DNA of 64,000 nt from contig NOKP01000037.1 of assembly GCA_002682825.1 (NCBI GenBank), positions 124,001-188,000 on the forward strand, given 5' to 3'. This stretch comes from Neonectria sp. B-13. Taxonomy: Eukaryota > Ascomycota > Sordariomycetes > Hypocreales > Nectriaceae. Below the pieces are notes generated by a model. It was not told the origin of the DNA. It saw only the letters and a list, made by a program, of their open reading frames with translations, and searched no databases. Numbering within the stretch: position 1 is the stretch's first letter; the number at the start of each line of letters is the position of its first letter. Shown here one piece after another: positions 21,903 to 34,161 of the stretch. The translations under genes were made by a program, and so were the position numbers.

Positions 21903-23642
21903 TCAACTGTTCTAAACATGGACTACATCAGGATGAAACAGTGGAATAGACGCAATCAAAAGAATTTTTCCATAACCTGGGCTATTATTGATCCGGCAGC
22001 AGTGTTAGTACTTACCTTAGCATAGTTTGAATGGACCTGATTCTATTGTAATACCTGCTCCGTTGTGCCACGCCTCATCATCTTCCCAGCGATCAGTTAG
22101 TTTCAGACCAATGAAGTCACGATGGGACTATCCCAGGCGTCCTTTGCCATGGCCTTGGATCCACCTGATTTCATATCGGGGAAGGCCGACTTCCAGTAAG
22201 ACTTTGAAGACCAGCTAATTGAGCAGGGCCACAGAATCCGATAGGTTGAATATTTCTTTGTTAGAGTATTTCCAAAAGGAGCGGGTAGAGTGGTCAGCTC
22301 TCCACTAATACCTAGCCGTGAAGTTGAATTGGTTTACAGCGTACACGAAACCTTTCAAGGAGGGATACTTCACGCGATTCTAGACACCGGATAAGTTGTG
22401 ACAGGGGTCAGAAGAATACAGTCCTTCAGCTGTCTGCCAATTCCGCGGCGTGGAATCTGTTCTCTTCCTGCCGACAAACAGAGAGGAACGGAGGTGGGAC
22501 GGGAGCGGAAGCCTTAGCCGTCATGAGCGACGGATGCTATCGCCGCTTCGCAGGGATGGCATCACCGTTCTCAACGTGGTTAAGGAGTGAATCCGACAAT
22601 CAGAGAGGCCTCGCATCGCGATAAGCAGCCATTTGAGATTGTTTTGTTCACCTGGTTATGAGTGGACGCAACCACATGGAAGTGTCCCCACTGAGATGTA
22701 ACTGGATCTATCTGTGCCTCTTTGTGGGGAAATCCTCTTCGGTGTCTGCTATCTATGAACAAGGATGCTACAGTATCTAGCTTAATCCTTGGGGAGTTTG
22801 GGGAGCAATGTCGGCCACAGTGTACGTTGAATGTTGCACCACGACGGGGACCTGCATGATTTGAGGTTTACTTACAAGGGATGTCAGTAAACCCGCTTCT
22901 TAGCGCATTCCCGTGCCCTAATTAGGCTTCTGTTCATTATCTTAAACACAGAAAACACGGGTATTCAAGGCGTCATGACAGCTCAAAAGCTGACTTATTG
23001 AGCTCACTCTCCAATTTAGTTGCTAATGGCTCAACCGCATGTGAAGCTATGAGAATCACGTGGATTACTGACTCTGGCTTGCGGCCGCTGATCATGTCGT
23101 TACGGTGAGTTATGGGTTGAAATTAGGGATGTCTGTACATAGCTAGTGGAAACGGACGAGTCTTCCATGCTATGTCATGCTCTTAGTGATAAGCATTATA
23201 ACTATCAGAAGGGCGTAATGACCAGTCGTACTAACAGCTGCTGAACGGGGAATCAAGCGTTAACAAAACCAAGAAACCCCAGTTCGAGCGCAAGTCTTAT
23301 CGCCAACCCGCTTAAGCGTAGTTCAAGGGTAAGACATCCGCCGACGGCAAAGGTTCCCGTCGATGAGTTAGTTCATTCCATAGTGCGCGCCAAGAACCAT
23401 GCCCCAGGCCCAATCTCAGTCCACTTCCCCGCAAACAGATTATCCAATCTAGAGCGAACTAGATCTTCGGTGCGGGCGTTACTAAGTGGACTCTATAACA
23501 AGGCCGCGGATTCCCATACGCTTAGTTTGCACTGCTTCTTCTCCCAACTAGCTAACTGCTTCGTCGTAACCGACTACGTCTCTTACACTATCAGTCATTG
23601 CTGTCTCCATTCAATTTTTCTCCCAGCTTCATCGCACTGATC
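21903..23642. promoter_or_regulatory. Long upstream region of the amino-acid permease with GATAAG boxes
   Basis: 1.74 kb with no credible gene. Four copies of GATAAG, the core HGATAR site of AreA/NIT2-type nitrogen regulators, occur at 22390-22395, 22620-22625, 23188-23193 and (reverse) 23296-23301, against roughly 0.6-0.9 expected by chance in this length. This suggests nitrogen-catabolite control of the downstream permease. The rest is unremarkable. Confidence 0.5.
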
Positions 23643-25487
23643 ATGGAGAAACAGGCCCCCAACAATGGCCCGCAGGCTGAGCCTTACATGTCGGAACCAT
23701 CCAAGAATGAAGACGAGGATCAAGGTGTTTCGATCGAAACAAACAACGAACTGAAACGAGGCTTCAAGAACCGGCATGTCAACATGTTTGCCATTGCAGG
23801 CTCCATTGGGACTGGTCTCATCATTGGCAGTGGCTCGGCTCTCACGGCTGGTGGGCCTGCTAGTATCCTCATTGCTTATTGCTTCTTGGGCACTTGTGTG
23901 TATTTCATCATGACCGCCTTTGCTGAAATGGCCATCTTTGCTCCAATGAACAAAGGATTCAGTGGATATGCTACTAGATTCTGCGATCCGGCTCTTGGGT
24001 AAGTAAACCTGTCCTACCTTGCTGAGTTCATTCCATAATGACAATGCACGACAGATTTGCGACGGGTTGGAATTACTTCTTCAAGTATTCGATACTGTTA
24101 GCCAACAACCTAACCGCGACCGGACTCATAATCAAGTACTGGAGGGATGACATCAATGTTGGCGTTTGGATTGCCGTTTTTGGATCCGTTGTTATCGCCT
24201 TAAACGTGAGTTCCCGGCAGTGTCAATCCTCTGGACCAAACTGACAGTCTCTTCAGTTTCTTCCCGTTTCCAAATTCGGCGAGACGGAGTTTATCTTCGC
24301 TATAGTTAAGATCATTGTTCTTGTTGGACTAATTTTATGCTGCTTCATCATTTCCATGGGCGGTTCCCCTAACGGGGATCGCATTGGCTTTCGATACTGG
24401 CGTGAACCCGGCGCCTTTGCGCCGTATCTTGAAAAGGGCGCAACAGGAAGATTTCTGGGGTTTTGGGCTTGTGTAGTCCAGGCTGCATTCATGTTTATGG
24501 GATGCGAGGTTGTCGGCATTACTTATGGTGAGGCACAGAACCCTCGCAAGGCCATTCCTCGAGCCGTGAAGCAGACGATTTGGCGTATCGCATTCTTCTA
24601 CATCGTCGGTGTTCTTGTTCTTGGTATGACGGTGCCATACACGAACGATCTTTTGCTTGGCTCGACAAAAGAGAAGACGAGTGCTGGTGAGTTATCTTGG
24701 AACCTCGAACCGCGCATTGCTAACATCCTCTGAAGCGGCATCGCCTTTCGTAGTCGCGATCAAACTCGCTGGAATAAAAACATTGCCAGGGATTGTCAAT
24801 GGCTGTTTTTTGCTCTTCACTGTTAGCTTCGCAAACTCAGGTATGTGTTGAATCTAATTCCATGCGCATTGATTTGCTCATGTGATATTAGACATCTACA
24901 TTGCTTCCAGAGCTTTGTATGGACTCGCCCGCGACAAGCAAGCGCCTGCGATCTTTGCAAAGACGAACAAACACGGAGTCCCCATTTACGCTGTCATGCT
25001 GGCGTCCTGCTTTGTTCTCCTAGCTCTACTAAACGTCTCTACGTCATCGGGCACAGTCTTTGGCTACTTTGTTTCGCTCTCCACCGTCTTGGGGCTCGTC
25101 AATTGGATCAACATCTTGGTTACGTACTTTTGCTGGCTCAAGGGCCTCAAAGCCCAGGGTATTTCGCGCAAAGACCTTCCCTGGACAGGTATCCTCCAGC
25201 CTTATGGTGCTTACTTTACCTTTGTCGTCACCACCATCATTATCGTTTTCAACGGGTACAAGGCATTCATCCACGAGTTCAAAACCGCAATATTTGTCAC
25301 CTCCTACATTGGCGTTGCTGTCTATATCTTCAATATTATGGTATGGAAGTTGTGCAAAAGGTCTCGGCGTGTCAGGGCTGAAGAAATGGACTTGGCTACT
25401 GGTCGGGGATTGTACGTGAACGAAACAGAATTAGAGGAGAAGAAAGGTTTCATGAATCGATTTAAGAGTGCGCTTTGGGGAAATTAG
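23643..25487 (+). CDS. YAT-family amino-acid permease
   Basis: Five exons: 23643-23998, 24055-24205, 24257-24686, 24736-24840, 24892-25487; 545 aa with about 12 hydrophobic helices. It matches the fungal amino-acid/polyamine/choline superfamily: a charged cytosolic N-terminus with LKRGFKNRHVNMFAIAGSIG at the first helix, GTGLIIGSG, FATGWNYFFKYSILLANN, the loop GDRIGFRYWREPGAF, GCEVVGITYGEAQNPRKAIP, and DIYIASRALYGLARDKQAP. These are H+-driven plasma-membrane importers; the substrate cannot be read from sequence, but the setting next to proline dehydrogenase and peptide or amide catabolism suits an amino acid. Upstream GATAAG boxes suggest nitrogen control. All junctions fall at family-conserved motifs. 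Confidence 0.9.
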
Positions 25488-25993
25488 CCAATTAGTTCAT
25501 ATGATCACAACCGTCGCCACTACCCTAGAGCAGCGCCCCGCTATAGGACTGAAGCGGCTTCACACATAGTTATGGATATATGTTGGATTGACCCCTCGTG
25601 TGGCGACATATGACCCGAATTTGCATAAACCTCTGATACACAGATATCCTAGCTTCAGTCAGATGACTACAAAACCCCTCTCAAGAAAAGAGGGGGCCGG
25701 AGGCATCCCTGAAAAAGAACATCATCATCTTTGGGGTCCACATCGTATTGATCCCTATCGTTGTGATCGAATGTGCTGTACGCGATCCATCAATATACTA
25801 AGGACGGGCTTGGGTTCCGCTACCTAATAAATACATAGATAGGCTACCCCGCGATTAGTGCAATGGAGGACAGTCTTCCCCGATGCATCATGAGTTAACT
25901 CGTTGGACCTCACTAAATCTTCCCTTGCAAGAATTCAAACGAATTACGCAATCCCTCATCAAACAAACAATCGTTTCTTCGCATTGGCCTCTC
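25488..25993. other. Intergenic, permease to regulator
   Basis: About 500 bp between two plus-strand genes. No motif beyond ordinary AT-rich stretches and no open frame with a recognisable product. Confidence 0.55.
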
Positions 25994-28485
25994 ATGTATA
26001 GCCCAACGATAGCCTCAAGAAGGCCCTTGAGAGTTACCAATGCGTATGTTGTATCTATCCAACAGAGGACCAGGGCATTTATTCACATGTTTAGGTGTCA
26101 GAGGTGTCGACGACGAAAGATACGCTGCTCGGGATCGCACCCCTGCAACAGCTGTTCCCAGAAGCATATAGAATGCCACTTTGAAGGTGAAGGCAGGAGA
26201 GTAGTCGTGTCTCAAAAGTACACTTCGTCATGACCTACTTCCTATCAGAATGTCATATCGCTAACCTGAACATGTAGGTATCTTCGCCGGCTTCAGCAAG
26301 CAGTGGGAGAAGAAGGAGCAGATAGCGGCATCCCTTCTCCTGATCAAGATGTTACCCAACCTGGACTGAATATCGGAAATCATAGCGTGGGATCTTTAGG
26401 GTCTCGCCAGCAGCTGCATGAACCCCAATCTCCTTCTGCTGCATCAATATGCGAGGTCGATGAACGCCCACAAAACCCCCTCGCAACTACGGAGAGTCAA
26501 TATGTCACAGATGATGGCGGTAGATTGCGTAAGTCGAAAGCCACACATTTGCATAAAGCATGGCTTATTGCACAAACAATAACACATCGCACGAATTAGG
26601 ATGTCTCGGCGAATCTTCAACGTGGTCGTTCAGTCGCAAGGCCCTCATGATGATAAGGAACCACCTTGATGAGCCGTCGCTGCCGGAATACGTCATCAAC
26701 GAAGAAAGTCGGGCTTACAATCTCACTTGGAGTCCTTCAGGATTTGACGAGACAACGTCTTTCACGAATCTGCCCTCTGTCGACTATGCCAAATATCTGC
26801 TGAGTGGTATGAGGTTCCATCTGGGCCAGCTTTATCACCTATACGACGAAGACGAGTTTATGCGCCATTTCGACCAGTTCTATCAGCTTCCGACGGAACG
26901 CCGCATGGAAAAGGCCGTCGACCACAAAATCTGGTATATTCAGTTTCTGATACAACTTGCGCTGGGCAAGGCAATCATGTCACCACCCATGAAAGATTTC
27001 GATAAGCTACCTGGTTCTGATCTTTTTACTCGCGCCATGTCGCTTTTGCCAGATGCCTCGTACTTGTTTCGAGATGCATTGACTTCGATTGAGATGCTTT
27101 GTTCCATTTCTCTTTTCCTGCAAACAGCAGACTTGCGCAACTCAGCGTACATATACGTGAGTTCACGAACCTTAGCGCATTAACACCGCTGAACGAAACC
27201 ACAGATTGGACAAGCGATCAGAATGTCACTTGTATTTGGGCTTCACCGGAAACGCCCCAGCCACGACTGGAATTCTGCAATGTCAACCCGCTGTCACCGA
27301 ATTTGGTGGACAGTTTACATATTAGACCGGACCTACTCGTCTTCTATGGGAGTGCCAATATCCATACAAGATATGGACATAACCACTCTGAGGCCCAATC
27401 GAGCAGACTCGCAAAGGAATGCTACGCTTCACATCCATGTCCAACTAGCAGCGGTCACAGCCGAAATTATCAACAGTACGTCTCAGCATTATGAGTTATC
27501 CAGCTGGACACTTACCTACCACCATGCAGAGGTCTATGGACCGGAAGGTCGCTTTCAAGCCAGCTTTTTCCCTAGTGTACATGCGGTCTTAGCAAAGATG
27601 GCCCCAATTGCTGGCGATCTGAAGACGCATTTTCAGCTCTTTACGGAAGGTTTAGAGGGAGGAATGTCTCGTGTTGCAGCGCACCTGCATCTCTACTATC
27701 ACCAGGTTTGCTCTGCCGCAAAGGTTACCTTAGAAGACGTTGCTAATTGGGCCAGGCTATTCTCCTGACAATGTATCCCCTTCTGCTATATCTCTTTGAG
27801 TCCAAGCTCAAGGGGGGGCAAGATCACCCTATCAACACAAAGGCATTCTCCCCAACTACCCAAGCACTGCTCAAGTCTTGCGCAGACTCCTGTAGCAGCA
27901 TGATCCGAATACTTACTGTGCTGCGTCAAGAAGGCTTGCTAGGTATGTTCAGCTTCCCCTGGTCTGACCAAAGCTAACACCGTCGCAGACTGCACTTTGC
28001 CCTTCGATCTCGAACGGACCTTTGCGTCCACGTTTGTTTCTAGCATGCTGTCGCTTATAGATCCGGGCTATTCTGCCTGGACAGCCCATCGCACCGAGTC
28101 AAAACAGATTCTGGATCATTTAGTCGACAGGGCGTCTGTACCCGCACGTTACCGCAGATCAGAGCTAGAGCACCTAGATACTATGGTTCGTCTATGGGAA
28201 TCTCAGCTCGGTAGCAGAGTGGATAGCGCAAACAGTCGCCATCATCCTCGTGTAACATCCACCAACGAATCTTGCACCACACAAACATATGACATGACTT
28301 ACTCCCATACATCAGAAAGCTTAGCCAGGCTCGGTAACCTGTCACCCGGAAACATCTTGTCCTTGGTCGAAATGACTGATGCTCAGTATCATACAATGGA
28401 CTACCAAGCCAATTGGGATACTTCATGGTTGTGGGCAGATGCTAGTACTATTGCCTTAGAGCGAAGTCCCGCGACACTAGATTAG
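25994..28485 (+). CDS. Zn(II)2Cys6 transcription factor with fungal_trans domain
   Basis: Eight exons: 25994-26043, 26095-26217, 26278-26528, 26600-27156, 27205-27475, 27530-27705, 27756-27942, 27989-28485; 703 aa. Splicing of exon 1 yields NACQRCRRRKIRCSG...CNSC...IECHF, a complete Zn2Cys6 cluster at residues 17-45, then a YLRRLQQAVGEE linker helix. The middle region has the fungal-specific regulatory domain: YLLSGMRFHLGQLYHLYDED, IGQAIRMSLVFGLHRK, RIWWTVYILDRTYSSSMG, and HQAILLTMYPLLLYLFES. It should be a nuclear regulator binding CGG-type half sites. Placed between the permease and the hydantoinase gene, it is a candidate regulator of this catabolic block. The 54-nt intron at 27476 lacks in-frame stops, so that junction is the least certain. 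Confidence 0.88.
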
Positions 28486-28769
28486 ACTAATCGGTCAGCT
28501 TCTAGAGAAGTCTGGATAGGACTAGTAATACACCTATAGGAATCACATCCTTGATACATGACAATAATTTCTTCAAGACCAGCCTGGTATTCGAGTCTGA
28601 TCGTAATTTGGGACCAAGTCTAGCTGCGCAGTGGGTGAAGAAAAGAGCAGATAGTCGGAAATCGTAATTGAGATATATGTAACAATGCACCATCGCTCGC
28701 TTATGTACAGAAACAGAAGAAGTTCTCCTAGCCAAATCATCCCTCATGTGTATAGCAGAGGCTGCGTCA

Positions 28770-29443
28770 CTAGCATATTTCGGTCAATGAGACGTTGTCG
28801 ATGAGAGCATCAACAGCCGGGACGACTCCAATGCAAGTTATCACGAACCGGATAAATGCGCCCTCAGACTCCAGGGTAAGAGTCCTGTCCACTACCTGGT
28901 ATTGGCTAATAGGCCCTGGGGTCAGAGGAACACTGTCTCCTTGGTCCGCTTGGTTCGCTGTGATGTACATGGAACAAGTACCGGGGCCAAAGTCTTGGTT
29001 GATGCCTAAAGCAAGGTGCACTCTGAGTTTGTAAGACTTGGCAATGTCTAGGCCGTCTACTTGCTGTCGGACAGCGATGAAGCTGCCTTGGGATAGATGT
29101 GTAATACTGCAAAGGGCACAAGTTAGCAACGACCGATGAAGATGGTGGAGCGAAGGTTGACTTACTAGTACTTGACTCCGTCTTGCGCGACCACGTCCCC
29201 ACTGTTCGATTCCACCTGGCCACTTCCAAAGTTGTTCCAGCTCGTGGCGCCATCCTCGAAGCTCGGGTTCTGGACCAAGTTGGTTTCATCGCAGACTGGG
29301 GCGCTCGACGTGGTGGAGGTGGTCTCTTCTGAGGCCGTAGCTGTGGTGGTCAAAGAAGTCTCGCTCGGTTTGCATGGCCCAGCCACCGCGCTCGACCAGA
29401 CGAGCGCTGTGCACGCGAGGGCAACAAGGTTTCGGCTCAGCAT
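28770..29443 (-). CDS. Secreted protein with CBM4/9-like carbohydrate-binding fold
   Basis: Two exons (29166-29443, 28770-29106), 204 aa. A signal peptide (MLSRNLVALACTALVWSSAVA) is followed by a Ser/Thr-rich linker (residues 28-50) and a domain starting NLVQNPSFEDGATSWNNFG and ending IDNVSLTEIC. The opening N-P-S-F-E-D-G...W and the closing D-N-V-S are the usual edges of galactose-binding-like (CBM4/9-type) beta-sandwich modules in fungal secreted proteins. Likely an extracellular or wall-bound sugar-binding protein; no catalytic domain is present. It is convergent with the upstream regulator and shows no clear tie to the surrounding nitrogen genes. Confidence 0.75.
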
Positions 29444-29846
29444 TGTGAAGTTTATGCAGGAAGGGAGAAGAAGACTAGAACCAAGCAGGAAAAAGGTGGA
29501 AAGAGACTAGACAAGGGAATGCGCCTGGAATAAGCAAACTGCTGCACAATTGGGAGCCGTTGGCTTTATGGACTAATTTGCCAGGAAGGGAATATGTAGC
29601 GTCATGCAAGCTACCAAGTATTGGCACTAAAGAGCAAGGTTAAATGCAAGTGTATTGCTAGCTATTGGTCGGGTGCTGCGGGGGAGGTGATTAATTAGGC
29701 CCAAATAGACGCGCTATCGATTGTAACGGTCAAGATCGTTGGTGGCGGTGCCAGAGGGCAAGGATGTCAAAGCTCTCGGTGATAGGACTCGATTCGGTGA
29801 TCTGGACGAGGTAGGTAGTTGTCAATGAAGCGAGAGGGCTTTCTAT
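29444..29846. other. Intergenic, about 400 bp
   Basis: Promoter of the small secreted protein on one side and 3' end of the hydantoinase gene on the other. Nothing beyond ordinary non-coding sequence is seen. Confidence 0.55.
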
Positions 29847-32800
29847 CTATCCCCTTGGGCGAAATAGATCAGTAACTCTCACAGGATCGTAGTACGTCGG
29901 TGCCACAGAAACGTTCTTCATGTCCTTGTATCCAAAGTCGGATGGGCCTCCCAACTCAAGTCCACGTTCAGTGTACCTGTTGGGAACTTCAGTTAGATGA
30001 ACCAAGGGGATAAGTATAGAGAAATGCCACTTACCAATGAGGATGCCCCACAAACGCTATCACGTTGACCCTCAAGCCATACTTGATATCTTGCGTACCC
30101 AGTGCATACCCATCCATTCCGATTAGACTGATCAGGTCAGGAACTGTGCACACAATCTCCTCATTCTTCCCATCTTGCAGTGCGGCGTAGAGATACTCGT
30201 TCTGGAAAGGCAACACCATGTCTCGGGTTTCACTGCATGCTGCCTCACCCACCTCCTGGTCCTCGGCCGCGATGGCACGTAGTCTCACAGTTCCCTCTGT
30301 GTAGCCACCATCGGAAACGAAGCGATGGACGTCGACGATTTTACCAGTGTAGAGAAGGCGACCACACGGGTTCGCACCGAGCTGCACGATTTCCAAGTGT
30401 TAGTCTATGTCAATAAGTAAGAAGACGGATTTTCTTTCTTACAATAGCGTCAACAATACTCGTCTTCTCCTGACGCGCTTGGTAGATTGCCCGGCCGATG
30501 TGCCATGCCAGGGACGTCGAGCCTAGCACGCCGCAGCGCTTGAGGTCTCCGACTCGCATGCCTGCTTGGGCCATTTGGCTCAGGAGACCTAGTTCCAGAG
30601 CGGCTTTGCGTTGGAGCTTCTCGAGGCGAATTGGATCGTCGCACCGTGAGACGGCTACGGTGTTACCCATCCCGTCTGCTTGGGCGCAGGGCACGATTGG
30701 AAGGCCGTTGACTAGTGTAGAGGAAGGATGAGCGAAGTCAATCATGGAAAGATTCGGGGTACTAGCTCACCATATGTTGTGCTGTGGTATATTCGTGGAT
30801 AGGCCCGGCCCATATAGTCGCCGTCGATGGTTGGGACATCCCAGTGTGTAGATGTTAGCAGCGGACGAAGACCGTTCATGCCCCCAATTTCATCCTATGA
30901 CATCCTGATTTAGTATTGGCATGTCTTCCTTTATATGGTGAAGTCGGACGTACTGCGATTAATGCTCCTGGCTTCTTCACTGAGAAGTAGGGCAGCACGC
31001 CTGAGATAGCGTCGATAGCTTCCGTGCCACTTGGTAGACGCTCCGAAACGACGGCAGGGGCACTTGGATTTCAGTTAGCATTGATACAGCAGATGCACGG
31101 AAGACCAAGCAGCTTACCCGTAGGTGCTAGTTCCAAACACCAGCGTATCATCAGGTAATGTACTGATATCCACTACTCGCATCTGCTTTCCCCCACGCAA
31201 AGCCGCTCGCGCCGCTAGGTAGCAGTTGTATCCAGGACCTCCACCACCACAGGCCACCACGCTGCATCCGGTTGCTAGGAACTCGCAGTCAATCTCGGAC
31301 ACAAGCCATGTTCCATCTGCTGTAACCTCAGGTCTGTATTCGGCAATATTGATCGAGGCGGAGGGGCTGGTTGCGAAATCCTTAGTCTTCATTTCCACGA
31401 CTTCTTCATGTTGGTTACCGTTGGTTACGGGCTCCTCGAGAATATCCTCTTCTGCTGTGACCGCCAAGCTGAACAAGGCATCTGGCCTAAGCATGCCGGC
31501 CTATTTTCTCTGTCAGTTATATTGCTTCTATGCAAGGAACTCCATCATTGGCTCACCGCTTTAATGATCAGTCGAGTTGCCTTGACGGCGCTGTACTCCA
31601 GGGGCAAATTCTCGACCGACACAATTTCAACCGTGTCCTTGTCCGCGCCGGCGGAAATGGCAGCGTCAATGGCTCTCTGCTTGGCCACCTCGACAGCTTC
31701 GCGCTCGTCCTTGCCCTCGAGAACCTCGATGGTGTCGATTTGCCCCGACACCTTGGCAATGGCCGCGCCGACTGCATTTGCACAATCAAAGTGACTATTG
31801 TCAATAAAGTTAGCTCGTGAACAATCACTCCTTGTAGACAAAGTGAAGGGATATAGATACTCACGGAGGCCGAATGATCTTCGCCACGCCCTTTAGGTCA
31901 TCCATTTGCACGATGCTCCCGCCCCCTACAAGCACTAACACGGCGTCCTCAGCAGAAAGCTTTATGCTGTCCACACCACGCTCCAGCATTCTCTTGATCT
32001 CTTCCCGTGCACTGCGTAGAAGCTCTGTACCCTTCAGATGCTGAACCAACGACGCATCACCAATCTCAGCTGCGCCCTCCGCGACGGCAATATCGGTTGC
32101 CGTAATCGTTTCGCCTCCAAAGACGAGGGCTTCGGAAGGAAGACGGTGTCCGACCGATTCTGGGCCGATCTTGACGGCGTTGGTATCTTGCTGGACGATC
32201 TTAGTGCCTCCGCCCAGTCCGAGGCAGAGCACCTCAGGCATCGGGAACGCACACCGCACGCCGCCGACTTCGACCCAGGCACCAGCTTGACGAGGAAAGC
32301 CAGAGGGTAGGCTGAAAAACAGGAAGACTCGTCAGCGATTGGAATAATATGGACGCTTCCACATCTAGTCAGTTACTCACAGCGCACAAAGATCCGTCGT
32401 CGTCCCGCCGATATCCGCAACGATGACCTGGCGCCCTTCACTCTCACTGACGAGATCAGCCAGGTACGACGCTCCAGACATGCTGTTCGTCGGCCCACTC
32501 GAGAAGGTCCGAATAGGGCAACGCTTCGCGGTTTCGGTGTCGATGAGGGTGCCGTCGTTTTGTGTGAGGAATAACGGGCAGGTGGAAAGGCCCAGCGACC
32601 GCATGGCGGACACGAAGCCGGTGATTGTTTTCCGCGCAAACTTGATGATAGAAGTGTTGAGAATAGATGCGTTCTCGCGTTCGAGAAATCCGATGTATCC
32701 AACTTCGTGGGACGTTAGACTCAGTTCCAAAGTAAGTTGTTCGAGGTAGAATGGGGGGTCATCTCACTGTCTCTTGAGAGGACAACATCAGCTCCGGGTA

Positions 32801-33561
32801 TTTCTTCGAGGATAATTTGCTTCGCCTTTTCTTCCTGAAGCCCCTTCGTATCCAAAGGCGAAAAGACACCCACGATTACAATGTCCGTGATGCCCTTTTC
32901 TCGAATCGTGGCGCATTCCGCTCGGATTTGCGTTTCGTTCAGTGGTGTTATGTCGCGACCGTCAACTGGTGAGTAGTCCATGTCAGCGTTTGCCACTTCC
33001 AGAATATCGCAGATACAGAAGACAGTGAGTACATACTCTCCAAGCCACCGTCAAGATACGCAGTGTGGCCGTTCATGATACGCGCCAGCACAGGAGGGAA
33101 GTCGCAGAACGACGGCACCTCCCGAGTGTACGGGCCACAGAGTCGCAGCACGGCGACTTTGCGCAGGTTGTGGTTGTCTGCTTGGATGACGGCATTGACA
33201 AAGTGCTTTGGGTGGTAATATTAGCTCTCCCAGTCTTTTCTTTGGTATCTGCATCAGAAAAACTGTACCGTCGTGCCGATCATGACAGCAGCCACGCTAT
33301 CTCGCTCGATGTTCGCCTTCACCAGCGCATTCGCAATCGCCGTCTTGATACCGCTCGTAACATCGGGAGTTGTGCTGGCTTTGACGGAGCAGAGGATGCC
33401 TCGGTTGGGGTCCTTGGACTTGGACGGGTCTGTTTGAAGGCATTGTCAAATGGGTTGTCCACACAATCGAAATGAATGGAGTTACCTAGAATGATGCAGT
33501 CGGTGTTTGTGCCGCCGACGTCCACACCTATGCGGTGTATTTTTTGCGGTGCCTGAGCCAT
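29847..33561 (-). CDS. Hydantoinase/oxoprolinase A fused to DUF917 (S-methylthiohydantoin desulfurase-like) domain
   Basis: Thirteen exons on the minus strand: 33486-33561, 33269-33429, 33037-33205, 32768-32965, 32381-32702, 31865-32311, 31557-31794, 31118-31500, 30954-31062, 30771-30894, 30443-30711, 30035-30381, 29847-29976; 911 aa, frame exact. The N-terminal half is HyuA: IHRIGVDVGGTNTD (residues 8-21), SRDIGYIGFLERENASILN, LFLTQNDGTL, RTFSSGPTNSM, VIVADIGGTTTDLCALL and LCLGLGGGTKI. These are actin-like ATP-binding motifs of enzymes opening hydantoin or 5-oxoproline rings with ATP. The C-terminal half (about 560-911) is DUF917, with ACGGGGPGYNCY and GADPIRLEK-like elements. The B subunit usual in bacteria is absent. 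It shares a 600-bp divergent promoter with an NCS1 permease, supporting uptake and cleavage of a cyclic imide or thiohydantoin. Substrate unproven. Confidence 0.9.
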
Positions 33562-34161
33562 TGTCGACGTCTATACTCAGTATCTGCTGATGCTTTATCG
33601 AGTTGCTGTCACCGTGTTGTTGCGCCTTATCAGCTCGCCTGGGCGTGGCCTGCTTAAGTATGACATAGCCGAAAAGGAAGATGGGCGAAAAGACATTCGG
33701 TTTGTGATTTCCCGGGTCGTCTCGTGTAATTCTAAGCCACATTTCGGCGTGGAGTCATTTGAGAGAGCAGACAACGACAACTCGTCGGCACTTCTTCCCT
33801 CACTCTCCTCGTCGGCAAGAAATGCCTCTGTTCCACACACGGCTTATCACGAATCCGGCACGACGGCTGCGCTAACCTCCCACCATTCCATCTTTGGAGC
33901 TAGCTCCATCTCTTGCAACGTCCTGTATCTTTACCGATGTAATGGGATGATGTTCCTCGAAATCTCCTCGGCTGCGCTTGCTTGCTGTCTTCGCCGCCTC
34001 CTTGTATCACAAACAGCGTATTGTATTCCACCTCACGTTCAGACTTAACATGGAGTACATCTCCAGTTAAATCCATTTCATTAGCTAATTGAATCCATAT
34101 TCTTCCCTTTTCATTCCTCCTCTTTCCACATGCACACGCCGAACTCGCTGCAGCATCGATC
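33562..34161. promoter_or_regulatory. Divergent promoter of hydantoinase fusion and NCS1 permease
   Basis: A 600-bp region between two divergent starts. CTTATC (reverse of GATAAG) occurs at 33626-33631 and 33843-33848, consistent with nitrogen (AreA-type) control. Shared control of enzyme and transporter is inferred from the arrangement. Confidence 0.5.

Noticed and set aside
31226..31794. Plus-strand open frames within the hydantoinase gene
   Set aside because: The minus strand gives a continuous 13-exon family match through this segment.
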